From positions 1-56,298 of the forward strand of contig CADBXL010000012.1 in the NCBI GenBank assembly GCA_902798615.1: a stretch of 56,298 nt of DNA, in the 5' to 3' direction. Below, piece after piece: positions 27,281 to 35,378 of the stretch. Made by a program: the position numbers and the translations under genes. The DNA comes from an uncultured Bacteroidales bacterium. GTDB taxonomy: Bacteria; Bacteroidota; Bacteroidia; Bacteroidales; Bacteroidaceae. The notes under the pieces are model-generated. The model was not told where the DNA came from. It made no database searches and was given only the letters and a program-made list of their open reading frames with translations. How positions within the stretch are numbered: the stretch's first letter is position 1; each line of letters starts with the position of its first letter.

Positions 27281-27978
27281 TCCCCCACACACGTCATTTC
27301 ATATAACACAAATATGTTAATAGGTTATACCCTATTGGGGGGCTTGTTATGAGGGAACTTTGATGTTGGTGCATAATATAAACATATTGATGATTTGTAC
27401 CATATCATAAGTCTGATGCCTTGTTAGTCTGTGTATACATCAACATTTTCTATAGACTTGCCAAACTTCATCAGATTCCACTCTGTATCAGTCATTATTA
27501 AAGGGTATTTGAAGTTACAATCATATCTATGTCATTATTTATAAATTTATTGATTATACGCAATAGTCCCCAACAGATGTGGGTAGTGGATTAGCCTCAG
27601 TCCCGGTTGGACGGGACTACGTTAGGAATGAATGACATAGGCACTTCAGGGTGGTCGTCCAAGCACTGAACAACTGCGGCAAGTGATTAAAAGGAGCGAA
27701 AGCAACGGTGTTGCTTGCAAAAACCATTCCATAACATTGGTGATGGGCGCTTTACCGCTCTCAAAGAAAAATAAAACATCCGTGAAGATAACCAATATAA
27801 TTTTGGGAAAATAACGGATAATCATTTAAATTTATCTCCGTTACATAAAGTTAAATATTTTCTCATTTATCAACACCTAGAATTTGCATCGTCGCTTTTC
27901 TTCTATTTAATACATAAATTATTTATACAAAGCTATTTATGAATAATATGATATAAAATAGTTTGGCAGACAAAGAAG
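27281..27978. other. long non-coding stretch with a structured-looking core
   Basis: No coding frame is convincing over about 700 bp. From 27560 to 27780 the composition becomes GC-richer than the surrounding AT-rich DNA and contains the hairpin GTCCCG-GTTGGA-CGGGAC (27611-27628), followed by GGTCGTCCAAGCACTG and GGAGCGAAAGCAACGG. This could be a structured RNA or the decayed end of a mobile element. I recognise no family. Confidence 0.3.
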
Positions 27979-28512
27979 TTGTTCCAGTACCGTTGTTTTG
28001 GAACTATATATCCGTCTTCATATTATGATGCCAACTACATGACACTGTGGTCCCAGTATGCGAATGCACCTATGGCAACGGAAATACAAAACGAATTGTA
28101 TCCTGTTTTAAGAAAAGAGTTGGCAGGTTTGTCAGAGTATGAATGTGTTAGTAGGATTCTAAACTGGGTTCAGACGGGGTTTGCTTATGAGTATGATGAA
28201 AAAGTATGGGGGCACGACAGAACTTTCTTTGCAGAAGAAACCTTGTTCTATCCTTATTGTGACTGTGAGGACAGAAGTGTTCTTTTCACAAGATTAGTAC
28301 GAGATCTTACAAAATTAGATTGTATCTTGATTTATTATCCTGGTCATCTTGCTGCTGCAGTAAACTTTAACTTAAACGTAAATGGTGATTATATTCTATT
28401 GAATAAGAAAAAATTCGTTGTATGTGATCCAACTTATATAGGCGCTCCTGTAGGTGTAACAATGCCCGACATGAACAATTCATCTGCTGGAATTGTTCTG
28501 TTAAGCAGATAA
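27979..28512 (+). pseudogene. 5'-truncated transglutaminase-like protein
   Basis: The frame opens at a TTG with an upstream in-frame stop at 27949, but the sequence is the C-terminal half of a large Bacteroidetes protein with a transglutaminase-like cysteine protease domain. The catalytic set is complete: Cys in YPYCDCEDRS, His in YYPGHLAAAV, Asp in VVCDPTYIGAPVG. The normal signal peptide and N-terminal domains are missing, so the product is probably not made or not functional. The wording MTLWSQYANAPMATEIQNEL shows alignment starting well inside the family. Confidence 0.65.
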
Positions 28513-28611
28513 ATACTACGTTTATAAGTACTTTTTGAGGTTTCTTTTATGGATTTTTCCGTATGGAAATAAAAAATATAGGAAAAACACTTTAATTTCA
28601 TTTATTATATG

Positions 28612-28619
28612 TAACTTTG
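28612..28619 (+). promoter_or_regulatory. -7 box of the AlbA-type regulator gene
   Basis: TAACTTTG followed by CA, 46 bases before ATG 28666. No TTG at 20 bases spacing. Confidence 0.55.
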
Positions 28620-28665
28620 CAAGATGATAGTATAATAATATTGGCTTTAGCTAACCTATACAATA

Positions 28666-30048
28666 ATGGATTTAAAGTCTTTGATAGCAGAATGTACTGA
28701 ATACGACTTCAAGGTGATGCTTGAAGAGAAGAAACCTAAGAGTTGGCTGAAAAGTGTAAGTGCTTTTGCCAACGGTTTGGGTGGCTCGCTTTTCTTTGGC
28801 ATTGATAATGATGGCATAGTCAAAGGACTTGATGATGTGCAGCATGTTTGCGAGACCATAAGTAGTAGGATTCGTGACTATATGGATCCTCTGCCAGAGG
28901 TGGAGATGATTCCGCATGATGTAGATGGTTTACATATCTTGCAACTCAAGGTTAATGCAGGGCATTACACCCCGTATTACTACGTTGGAGATGGTCAGCG
29001 TGTTGCCTTTGTTCGTGTTGGTGATGAAAGTATGCCAGCCACGGCAGAACAGATGGTTAGACTTGTGCTCAAAGGCTCAAACAAGACTTTTGATTCACTT
29101 GTCACAGACTATAAGGCAGAGGACAATACTTTTGTCATATTGGCAAATACGTTCAAGAAACGTACAACACAGGAATGGAATAAGAAGTTCCTTGTATCTT
29201 TTGGACTTGTTACTAACAGCGGAGTTCTTACTAATGCGGGAGCTTTGTTTGCTGATGATTGTCCATTATGGCAATCTCGATTATATTGCACCCGTTGGGA
29301 CGGAAAAGATAAAAGCGATGCCATCAATGATGCAGAGTTTACAGGCAATATCCTTCTGTTGCTTCGAGAAGCCATGAACTTCGTAAAGTCAAATACTCGC
29401 AGAGGTTGGGAGAAGTTACCTAACGGACGTAAGAACAAGCCTGATTATGCTGAGCGTGCCGTTCTTGAAGCTATGGTAAACCATTTCATTCATCGTGACT
29501 ATACCGTAATGGGCAGTGAGGTTCATCTTGATATCTATGATGACCGTCTTACTATCACCTCACCAGGCGGAATGTATAATGGTATGCTGATACAGGACTT
29601 AGACATCGCAGATGTTTCTTCTGAAAGACGCAATCCCATTCTAGCAAACGTAATGGCTCAACTTGACTACATGGAGAAACGAGGTAGCGGACTCACACGC
29701 ATATGCAATGAGACCAAAGCCCTGGAAGGGTATAAAGACGAACTGAAGCCTATGTTCAAATCAACTCCAACCCAATTCCAAACCATCATCTTTGCCTCTT
29801 CCGACACCCCGAATGTCGGAGACCATGACGGAGACATGTCGGAGACGAAACTCACTGAGCGTCAGCAGAAAATACTAGATCTCATCAAAGAGTCTCCGTC
29901 AATCACCGGCAAACAAATGTCGGAGACTTTGTCGGTGAGTCAACGCACCATCGAACGTGACCTTTCCGCTTTACAGAAGAAAGGTGTTTTGAAACGTGAA
30001 GGCAAGGATAATGATGGAGTGTGGATTGTGGTTGATATTAACTCTTAA
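28666..30048 (+). CDS. AlbA/Schlafen-type putative DNA-binding protein with ATPase-like and winged-helix parts
   Basis: 460 residues. The N-terminal AlbA_2 (divergent AAA-4, Schlafen) domain (about 10-125) contains FANGLGGSLFFGIDNDG and PEVEMIPHDVDG. A middle part (about 250-360) resembles the ATP-binding HATPase-like C-terminus of this group (ALVNHFIHRDY in variant form, ITSPGGMYNG, RNPILANVMAQLDYMEKRGSGLTRI). A C-terminal winged helix (about 395-455) has SITGKQMSETLSVSQRTIERDLSALQKKGVL. Members act as transcription regulators, and some are linked to phage defence or mobile elements. Next to it is a truncated HATPase gene, so the locus may be a decayed defence or stress module. Confidence 0.8.
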   Translation: MDLKSLIAECTEYDFKVMLEEKKPKSWLKSVSAFANGLGGSLFFGIDNDGIVKGLDDVQHVCETISSRIRDYMDPLPEVEMIPHDVDGLHILQLKVNAGHYTPYYYVGDGQRVAFVRVGDESMPATAEQMVRLVLKGSNKTFDSLVTDYKAEDNTFVILANTFKKRTTQEWNKKFLVSFGLVTNSGVLTNAGALFADDCPLWQSRLYCTRWDGKDKSDAINDAEFTGNILLLLREAMNFVKSNTRRGWEKLPNGRKNKPDYAERAVLEAMVNHFIHRDYTVMGSEVHLDIYDDRLTITSPGGMYNGMLIQDLDIADVSSERRNPILANVMAQLDYMEKRGSGLTRICNETKALEGYKDELKPMFKSTPTQFQTIIFASSDTPNVGDHDGDMSETKLTERQQKILDLIKESPSITGKQMSETLSVSQRTIERDLSALQKKGVLKREGKDNDGVWIVVDINS

Positions 30049-30059
30049 AATGAATTAAT

Positions 30060-30203
30060 ATGGAATTTTACAATAATGAAATAAAAGCATACTCAGTTAA
30101 ATCTAGTTCTCATATAATAACACTTTTGGATGACGAACTTATCGGCAGTAATAGTCTTGCATTATTTGAATTGGTGGAGAATTCTTACAATTTTGAGTCT
30201 TGA
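30060..30203 (+). pseudogene. truncated start of an Hsp90-like ATPase (HATPase) protein
   Basis: ATG 30060 opens 47 codons ending in TGA at 30201. The last 25 residues read LLDDELIGSNSLALFELVEN SYN, the helix that begins the ATP-binding fold of stand-alone HATPase proteins (pattern D-E-L-I-x-x-x-x-x-A-L-x-E-L-V-x-N-S/A-Y). The conserved D-A-D that should follow is replaced by FES and a stop. Downstream sequence shows no continuation. Start is 11 bases after the previous gene, so the two were probably an operon. Confidence 0.55.
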
Positions 30204-30538
30204 AATAATAGAAGCATTTATCACAAAATAGTACATATTATAACAGGAATTCTTCGTAAACGTTAGGCGACTTTAACAGAGAGCCTTTTGCATATCTTCG
30301 TATTTTTTCAAATATTTATGGGGTTGATTATAGGTTTTAAGAGAAAAAGAATCATATCGTAACTTATCGATAATCAACCTGTTGCGATATTGTTATAGCG
30401 GAGGGAGTAACATTCGTACCAAAGAAACATAATAATTTGATGCCTTTGCATTTATTATATATATTTGTACAAAAATAAAAACATTACGATTTGAAAGAAA
30501 TGAAGGCTCTAGCCTCTAAACTCTCCTTAAAAGTGAAA
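30204..30538. other. AT-rich non-coding stretch
   Basis: No gene is seen. A pair of ten-base arms, GGTTGATTAT (about 30322) and ATAATCAACC (about 30370), could form a hairpin with a long loop. The segment probably holds the eroded remainder of the HATPase gene. Confidence 0.35.
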
Positions 30539-31021
30539 TTAGATGTCGAGCAGCATGAAGATGCTTGTAGCAGTATGAGTTGAATTACCGAGGCGTTCTG
30601 GAATATGGTAAAATCCATGACGAAGATAAATGCCTTTAGCAGCTGAGAATTCAGGGAATGTCTCTATGTAGAGTTTCTTATATCCTGTTTCCTGTGCTTC
30701 CTCAATAACCTGTCGGAGTATCTTGCCGCCAAAGCCGAGTCCACGTATCTTTGGCGATAAATAGAATTTGACGAGTTCTGCATAGCCATCTGGCAAGCCC
30801 TCGGTAGGATAAAATCCACAGCCACCAACAATCTCACCATCAATGTCGATAACCCAATACTGGGCATTGACTCCTTGAAGCGAATCATATATGTGCCATG
30901 TATTCAAATCGTCATATACGGTGTTTTCGAGAGGTGCTCTGTATTCCTTGAACACAGAGCGTATCAACTGTGCCAGTTTCCGCTGGTCGCGTTGGGTAAT
31001 TGGACGGATTGTAATTGACAT
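30539..31021 (-). CDS. GNAT-family N-acetyltransferase
   Basis: 160 residues from the ATG at 31021 (the frame extends eight codons upstream, but MSITIRPITQRDQ is the normal GNAT start). The acetyl-CoA loop is KIRGLGFGGKILRQVIEEA (Q/R-x-x-G-x-G/A) and is preceded by AELVKFYLSPK. The C-terminus has LYIETFPEFSAAKGIYLRHGF. The family transfers an acetyl group from acetyl-CoA to an amine; substrate not predictable. It lies downstream of the pst genes on the same strand. Confidence 0.85.
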   Translation of the reverse strand: MSITIRPITQRDQRKLAQLIRSVFKEYRAPLENTVYDDLNTWHIYDSLQGVNAQYWVIDIDGEIVGGCGFYPTEGLPDGYAELVKFYLSPKIRGLGFGGKILRQVIEEAQETGYKKLYIETFPEFSAAKGIYLRHGFYHIPERLGNSTHTATSIFMLLDI

Positions 31022-31050
31022 AATAGTATAAATTTGGGGTGACAATCCCC

Positions 31051-31182
31051 CTATATAACTCCGTTTCCGATAAATCCCAATATGAGCATAAGCAATGCTC
31101 CTATTGTCTGTATGAGAGCGCTACGCCAATTCTGTTCTCCCTCATGTGTAGAGGTGTAGTTAAAAGGATCTTCGTATTTCAT
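31051..31182 (-). CDS. 43-residue membrane peptide between pstB and the GNAT gene
   Basis: ATG 31182 to TAG 31051 gives MKYEDPFNYTSTHEGEQNW, then a single hydrophobic helix (ALIQTIGALLMLILGFIGN) and GVI. A polar N-terminus followed by one membrane helix is typical of small inner-membrane peptides. It starts 45 bases after pstB and ends 29 bases before GNAT, so it would be co-transcribed. Function unknown. Confidence 0.55.
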   Translation of the reverse strand: MKYEDPFNYTSTHEGEQNWRSALIQTIGALLMLILGFIGNGVI

Positions 31183-31227
31183 TGTTTTGTTAATTTCTTT
31201 TCCGTTTGGTGTTCTATAGCCACCATG

Positions 31228-32094
31228 TTAGCTAATACCACCACTTAGATAATTTCTGGTCAGTTCGTGCTTAGGATTGTTGAAAACCTCCTTTGCATTC
31301 CCTTGTTCGATAACCTCACCGAGATACATGAAGATGACATGATCGGCAATGCGCTGAGCCTGACGCAGGGTGTGGGTGACCATCACGATTGAATAGTCAC
31401 GTTTTAGCTTGACAAAGAGATCCTCTACAGTCTTGCTTGAAATCGGGTCGAGAGCACTTGTTGACTCATCAGCAAGCAGATAACTTGGCTCTACTGCCAG
31501 ACTGCGAGCCAGACAGAGACGCTGCTGCTGTCCGCCAGAAAGCTTGTTGGCAGGAGAATGCAGACGGTCTTTCACTTCATCCCATAGTCCTACAGCCTCC
31601 AGATAATGTTGCACTACGAGGTCGAGCTTACGCTTGCCACGAACACCATGTATGCGGCATCCATAGGCAATGTTATCATAGATGCTCATTGGCAGAGGGC
31701 AAGGGCGCTGAGGCACGAGACCGATGTTGCGACGCAACTCTGTCATCTGACTTGGACCTGCAGCAATGATATCCTGTTTGCCGAGGTTCACCTCACCGTC
31801 AATCTTTACGCCTTCTATGGAATCAACAAGACGGTTGAACGTGCGCAGCAACGTTGTCTTGCCACAGCCAGACGGTCCGATGATACACGTAATCTTGTGT
31901 TTAGGAATCTCCACGTTGACATTCTTCAGAATATGAGACTTGCCAATATGGATGTTAAGATTGCGTGTAGCCAGATGAGTGTCCTTCAGACGAGGAAACT
32001 TATGGTCAACAACGAACGGCACATGTACCGACCATGGGATGCGGTGACTGATACTTGCACCAAATACTTGTGGAAGGGCGATGGAAAAACTCAT
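31228..32094 (-). CDS. pstB: phosphate ABC transporter ATP-binding protein
   Basis: 288 residues from MSFSIALPQ (32094). Walker A GPSGCGKT (73-80), signature LSGGQQQR, Q-loop LVPQRPCPLPMSIYDNIAYG typical of PstB, H-loop VMVTHTLRQAQRIAD. Walker B reads YLLADESTSALD instead of the common LLLDEPTSALD, so an alanine stands where a leucine or aspartate is usual and Pro is Ser, but the catalytic Glu is kept. About 45 extra N-terminal residues precede the ABC domain. Powers phosphate import by PstCA. Transcribed from its own promoter as well as, probably, from upstream. Confidence 0.9.
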   Translation of the reverse strand: MSFSIALPQVFGASISHRIPWSVHVPFVVDHKFPRLKDTHLATRNLNIHIGKSHILKNVNVEIPKHKITCIIGPSGCGKTTLLRTFNRLVDSIEGVKIDGEVNLGKQDIIAAGPSQMTELRRNIGLVPQRPCPLPMSIYDNIAYGCRIHGVRGKRKLDLVVQHYLEAVGLWDEVKDRLHSPANKLSGGQQQRLCLARSLAVEPSYLLADESTSALDPISSKTVEDLFVKLKRDYSIVMVTHTLRQAQRIADHVIFMYLGEVIEQGNAKEVFNNPKHELTRNYLSGGIS

Positions 32095-32197
32095 ATTTAT
32101 AATTAACAAATTAAAAAAAATAACAATTAGAAGGTGTCGGGTGTTAGGTGTTTGCGGTTAGACCTTAATCCTTATACCTTGCTAAGATTAGTGGCTA

Positions 32198-32228
32198 CAA
32201 AGATACGATTATCACGTCATGTTCGCAA
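32198..32228 (-). promoter_or_regulatory. internal promoter of pstB
   Basis: Minus strand TATCTTTG (32205-32198) with TTG (32228-32226) exactly 20 bases upstream. The start codon is about 100 bases downstream. A perfect palindrome lies just upstream. Confidence 0.7.
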
Positions 32229-32249
32229 TACCGACTGGATGGTATATTA

Positions 32250-32269
32250 CATACCAAACGTTTGGTATG
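32250..32269. promoter_or_regulatory. perfect 20-bp palindrome upstream of the pstB promoter
   Basis: CATACCAAACGTTTGGTATG is fully self-complementary and sits 22 bp upstream of the -33 box, where an activator would bind. Another GGTAT/ATACC pair (32231-32245) lies between it and the promoter. It is probably a dimeric regulator site. Confidence 0.6.
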
Positions 32270-32275
32270 CCACGA

Positions 32276-33121
32276 TCAGACCTTATTCCGCGAGAAATGA
32301 TTCATTATGAATCTGCCGCTCAGACTGAGGGCAAGTACTATAGCGGTAAGCACTACGGCAGCAGCATAGGCACGATCCTGCACCTCTATCTGTGGTGCGC
32401 TGAGCTGGAAGAACACGCTCAGAGGCAATGAGGCAGTCTGCTGCGTGAGGCTCGTTGGAATTGAGTCGCTGAAGCCTGCGGTGAACATCACGCCTGCTGC
32501 ATCGCCAATGGCACGCCCAATGCTGAGCAACGTGGCGGTAGCGATGGCAGGAGCAATCTGACGAACCACTATGCTGATTGACTCCAGTCGTGTAGAGCCG
32601 AGGCTATAGCCAGCCTCCAGCAAGTCCTGCGGAATAGTCTTTGCCACCTCATCCATAGAACGCACGAAGATAGGGATGATAAGCAGGGTGACAACGATGA
32701 TACCGCCAAGCAGCGACGTACGCAGGCCGAAGAAAATCATGATAGTAAAACCGAAAGCTCCATATACAATGCTCGGAATTCCGAACAGGACATCGTAAGC
32801 CAGACGTACAATGCTGCCAAACCTTGAATGAGGCTTTAGATACACATTGAGATAGAACACCACAGGGATAGAGACGAGTAACCCCAAAACGGTGGCACCA
32901 CCCACAATGTAGAGCGAACCCACGATAGCATTGAGGAAACCGCCCTCCTTGCCTATATAGAAACCGCCACCAGGCAGCGACGACACCATTTCCCATGACA
33001 ACACGGGCAGTCCACGCTTGAAGACCGACCAAATGACGCTGACCACGAAGAACAGCACCAATGCTATGGAGGCAAACATCAGAACCTTCCATATCTTCTC
33101 TATGACAATAGCTTTTTTCAT
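32276..33121 (-). CDS. pstA: phosphate ABC transporter permease
   Basis: 281 residues, six predicted membrane helices, with the EAA-loop region SMDEVAKTIPQDLLEAGYSLGSTRLESI and the PstA-type GIPSIVYGAFGF and GRAIGDAAGVMFTAGFSDSIP. Forms the channel with PstC. Its ATG overlaps the pstC stop by one base (TGATG), indicating translational coupling. Confidence 0.93.
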   Translation of the reverse strand: MKKAIVIEKIWKVLMFASIALVLFFVVSVIWSVFKRGLPVLSWEMVSSLPGGGFYIGKEGGFLNAIVGSLYIVGGATVLGLLVSIPVVFYLNVYLKPHSRFGSIVRLAYDVLFGIPSIVYGAFGFTIMIFFGLRTSLLGGIIVVTLLIIPIFVRSMDEVAKTIPQDLLEAGYSLGSTRLESISIVVRQIAPAIATATLLSIGRAIGDAAGVMFTAGFSDSIPTSLTQQTASLPLSVFFQLSAPQIEVQDRAYAAAVVLTAIVLALSLSGRFIMNHFSRNKV

Positions 33122-34008
33122 CAGTTTTGCATTTTACGTAGGATAAGCCGTGAGAACAGATTGAACACCAGAACCACGAAGAACAGTATGAATGCTGCAA
33201 ACATCAGCGCACTCTCGTATAGCGGAAGCGATAACATCTCACCATAGTTGTTGGCAATCAAGGCAGGAATAGGATAGCAAGCATCGAGAAGCGAGCCAGG
33301 CACTATGGCAAGGTTGCCACAAACCATGATCACGGCAATAGTCTCGCCAAGCGTACGACTGGCAGCCAGAACGATGGCAGCAATAACACCAGGTGCCGTT
33401 TTGCTCAGTATGACATCCTTGGTGGTCTGCCAACGTGTAGCGCCCAGTGACCATGCAGCCTCACGGTATTCGCGACTCACGTTGCTGAATATCTCGATAA
33501 ACAGACTGACCAGCAACGGAATGACCGTAACGCCAAGCACGATGCCTGTGGCAAGCATCGTATATCCGCTACTGTCGCGATGCAATGACGGAGCCACCAC
33601 ATCAGACATCCACGGCACTATGACCAGCATACCCCACACGCCATATATCACCGATGGCAGTCCTGCCAGAATATCCAATAACGGGAAGACATAGCGTTTC
33701 ACCATCGTATGGGCATATTCCGTCAGGTATATAGCCATGAGCAAGGAGATAGGGATGGATATGCCCAGCGCAAGCAGCGACACGTATAGAGTACCTATAA
33801 GGAATGGGAAAAAGCCAAACCTATTGCTCATAGGTCGCCATTCGCCCTCGGTCAGCAAGTCCCACAGAGAGTGCTCCTGCAAGATAGGTACCGATTTCAG
33901 GTACAAGCCTACTGCCATTGCCACTACTAATAGCAGGCTGCTGATGGTCAGTGTGGCCATCAACTGCTCTGCCATGCGGTCTTTCAGCAATCTTTTATCT
34001 TTTATCAT
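33121..34008 (-). CDS. pstC: phosphate ABC transporter permease
   Basis: 295 residues from MIKDKRLLKDRM (34008). The frame runs 59 codons further upstream, but that part is translated repeat DNA, so the inner ATG is preferred. Six helices; SVIYGVWGMLVIVPW, EIFSNVSREYREAAWSLGATRWQT (EAA loop) and SRTLGETIAVIMVCGN are PstC hallmarks. It is separated from pstS by 376 bp containing a repeat cluster. Confidence 0.92.
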   Translation of the reverse strand: MIKDKRLLKDRMAEQLMATLTISSLLLVVAMAVGLYLKSVPILQEHSLWDLLTEGEWRPMSNRFGFFPFLIGTLYVSLLALGISIPISLLMAIYLTEYAHTMVKRYVFPLLDILAGLPSVIYGVWGMLVIVPWMSDVVAPSLHRDSSGYTMLATGIVLGVTVIPLLVSLFIEIFSNVSREYREAAWSLGATRWQTTKDVILSKTAPGVIAAIVLAASRTLGETIAVIMVCGNLAIVPGSLLDACYPIPALIANNYGEMLSLPLYESALMFAAFILFFVVLVFNLFSRLILRKMQN

Positions 34009-34029
34009 TTTATCTATGTATAAGGCTAT

Positions 34030-34290
34030 TAAGTAAATGTACAGAATTTTTTTATAATCAAGAAGAATTATAGATTTAGAGAGATTTGTCGAAGCCCCAC
34101 TGACCAATGGGAAGTAATTTTGAATTAATGAGAAAAAGAGAAGAATTGCTACTTGCGTAGCATTGGGAATAGTCGTGATTGGCAAGGAGCGTAAGCGACA
34201 CTTCTCAAATTCTTATAAATTCAAAAGGAAAAATCTCAAATTATTCGCAGAAGCTCATCAAGCTAAAACAAGTCTCTAATTGATAATAAA
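34030..34290. repeat. repeat cluster splitting the pst operon
   Basis: 34037-34117 is an inverted copy of 21297-21372 (shared GTCGAAGCCCCACTGACCAA-type core and GTACAGAATTTTTTTAT). 34145-34290 is a direct copy of 21207-21355 (shared ACTTGCGTAGCATTGGGAA, TTGGCAAGGAGCGTAAG and GCTCATCAAGCTAAAACAAG). It sits between pstS and pstC in the 376-bp gap, where the neighbouring pst genes are tightly packed, and probably forms strong RNA structure that lowers pstCA expression relative to pstS. Confidence 0.65.
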
Positions 34291-34384
34291 TTAAATTTGA
34301 CCACTTACTTAACAATTAACATGCCTTTCGCTAATATTCTAAAGTCAAAGGTATAGTCTCTAAACTCTAAAACCTAAAGTCATA

Positions 34385-35365
34385 TCACTTAACACCTAAC
34401 TTCTTCAACCCGACATCGAGCTTTTCCTGTGGAATTTCAATGTATCCCTGTGGACCATTCTCTTTCTGTCCTTCTGTAAGGATATACTCAAGGAAAGCCA
34501 CCACAACAGGATTTGTAGGCACACCGTTTGAAACGAGATACAGGTCGCGTGCAGGAGGTGAAGGATAGCGTCCGTCGGCAATCGCCTTCACGATATCAGC
34601 CTTAGTGTCATAGAAATATTCCTCATCGTCAATCTTACCGTTGTTGTTTATGTCTATAGGCACAACGGCAATGCCAGGATTAGGCTTGCCCGACTTGGTA
34701 TCGTAGGCATAGCCGATATTGTTAAGTCCAAGACCATTAACATCTTTCTGAATAGCGGCCGCCAAACCTGGGTCTCCGAATACGGCAGTACCGTTTAGGT
34801 CTTCCTGTTTTCCTCCGAGATATTGTGCCCAAGTCTCCGCCGCACCGCAGGCGTCGCTGCGGGTATATACTACGATAGGAGTTGCGTTGCTTGTGCCGGC
34901 AACCTGTCCCCATGTCTTCTTTGCCCCCTTGATCCAAAGTGCCACAAAGTTGTCACGGGTAATACCATGCTTCTTCAGGTCATTGATGGTAGGGTTATTG
35001 GCATTGATGGTCGGTACCACGGCATCCTTTGCCACGGCAAAGCCCACGGCACCACGCTGTATCTCAGCCTCGCTTAGCTCGCGGCTAACCATGCCAAAGT
35101 CCACTACGCCAGCGATAGCATCTGTAACACCCTTGCCAGCACCACCTGCTGAAACATCAATCTTTACGCCAGGATGGAGTTTCTGGAATTCACTAGCCCA
35201 CTGAACAGCTAAAGGATATAGGGCAAATGCGCCAGAAAGCGAAATTTCACCACTTAGTTCGCCTTCAGGGCCAACCTTAGATTCATTCTTTCCGCCGCAG
35301 GCGGTAAGCGACAAGGCCAGTACAACAGCACCTAATGTCGCAAGTGACAAAAACTTCTTTTTCAT
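34385..35365 (-). CDS. pstS: periplasmic phosphate-binding lipoprotein
   Basis: 326 residues from MKKKFLSLATLG (35365); an in-frame extension of 21 codons overlaps the upstream gene and is rejected. Lipobox SLTAC. PstS signatures: SGAFALYPLAVQWASEF, GGAGKGVTDAIAGVVDFGMVSREL, VVYTRSDACGAAETWAQYLGG. It binds phosphate and delivers it to PstCA. It starts 13 bases after the porin gene. An EF-hand-like DINNNGKIDDEE loop (about residues 245-258) is an extra feature that may bind calcium. Confidence 0.92.
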   Translation of the reverse strand: MKKKFLSLATLGAVVLALSLTACGGKNESKVGPEGELSGEISLSGAFALYPLAVQWASEFQKLHPGVKIDVSAGGAGKGVTDAIAGVVDFGMVSRELSEAEIQRGAVGFAVAKDAVVPTINANNPTINDLKKHGITRDNFVALWIKGAKKTWGQVAGTSNATPIVVYTRSDACGAAETWAQYLGGKQEDLNGTAVFGDPGLAAAIQKDVNGLGLNNIGYAYDTKSGKPNPGIAVVPIDINNNGKIDDEEYFYDTKADIVKAIADGRYPSPPARDLYLVSNGVPTNPVVVAFLEYILTEGQKENGPQGYIEIPQEKLDVGLKKLGVK

Positions 35366-35378
35366 ACTCGTGTATTTT

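Noticed and set aside
33121-34185. A 354-residue PstC starting at 34185
   Set aside because: The first 59 codons are translated repeat DNA shared with the 21.2-kb intergenic region; the internal ATG at 34008 gives the normal PstC start.
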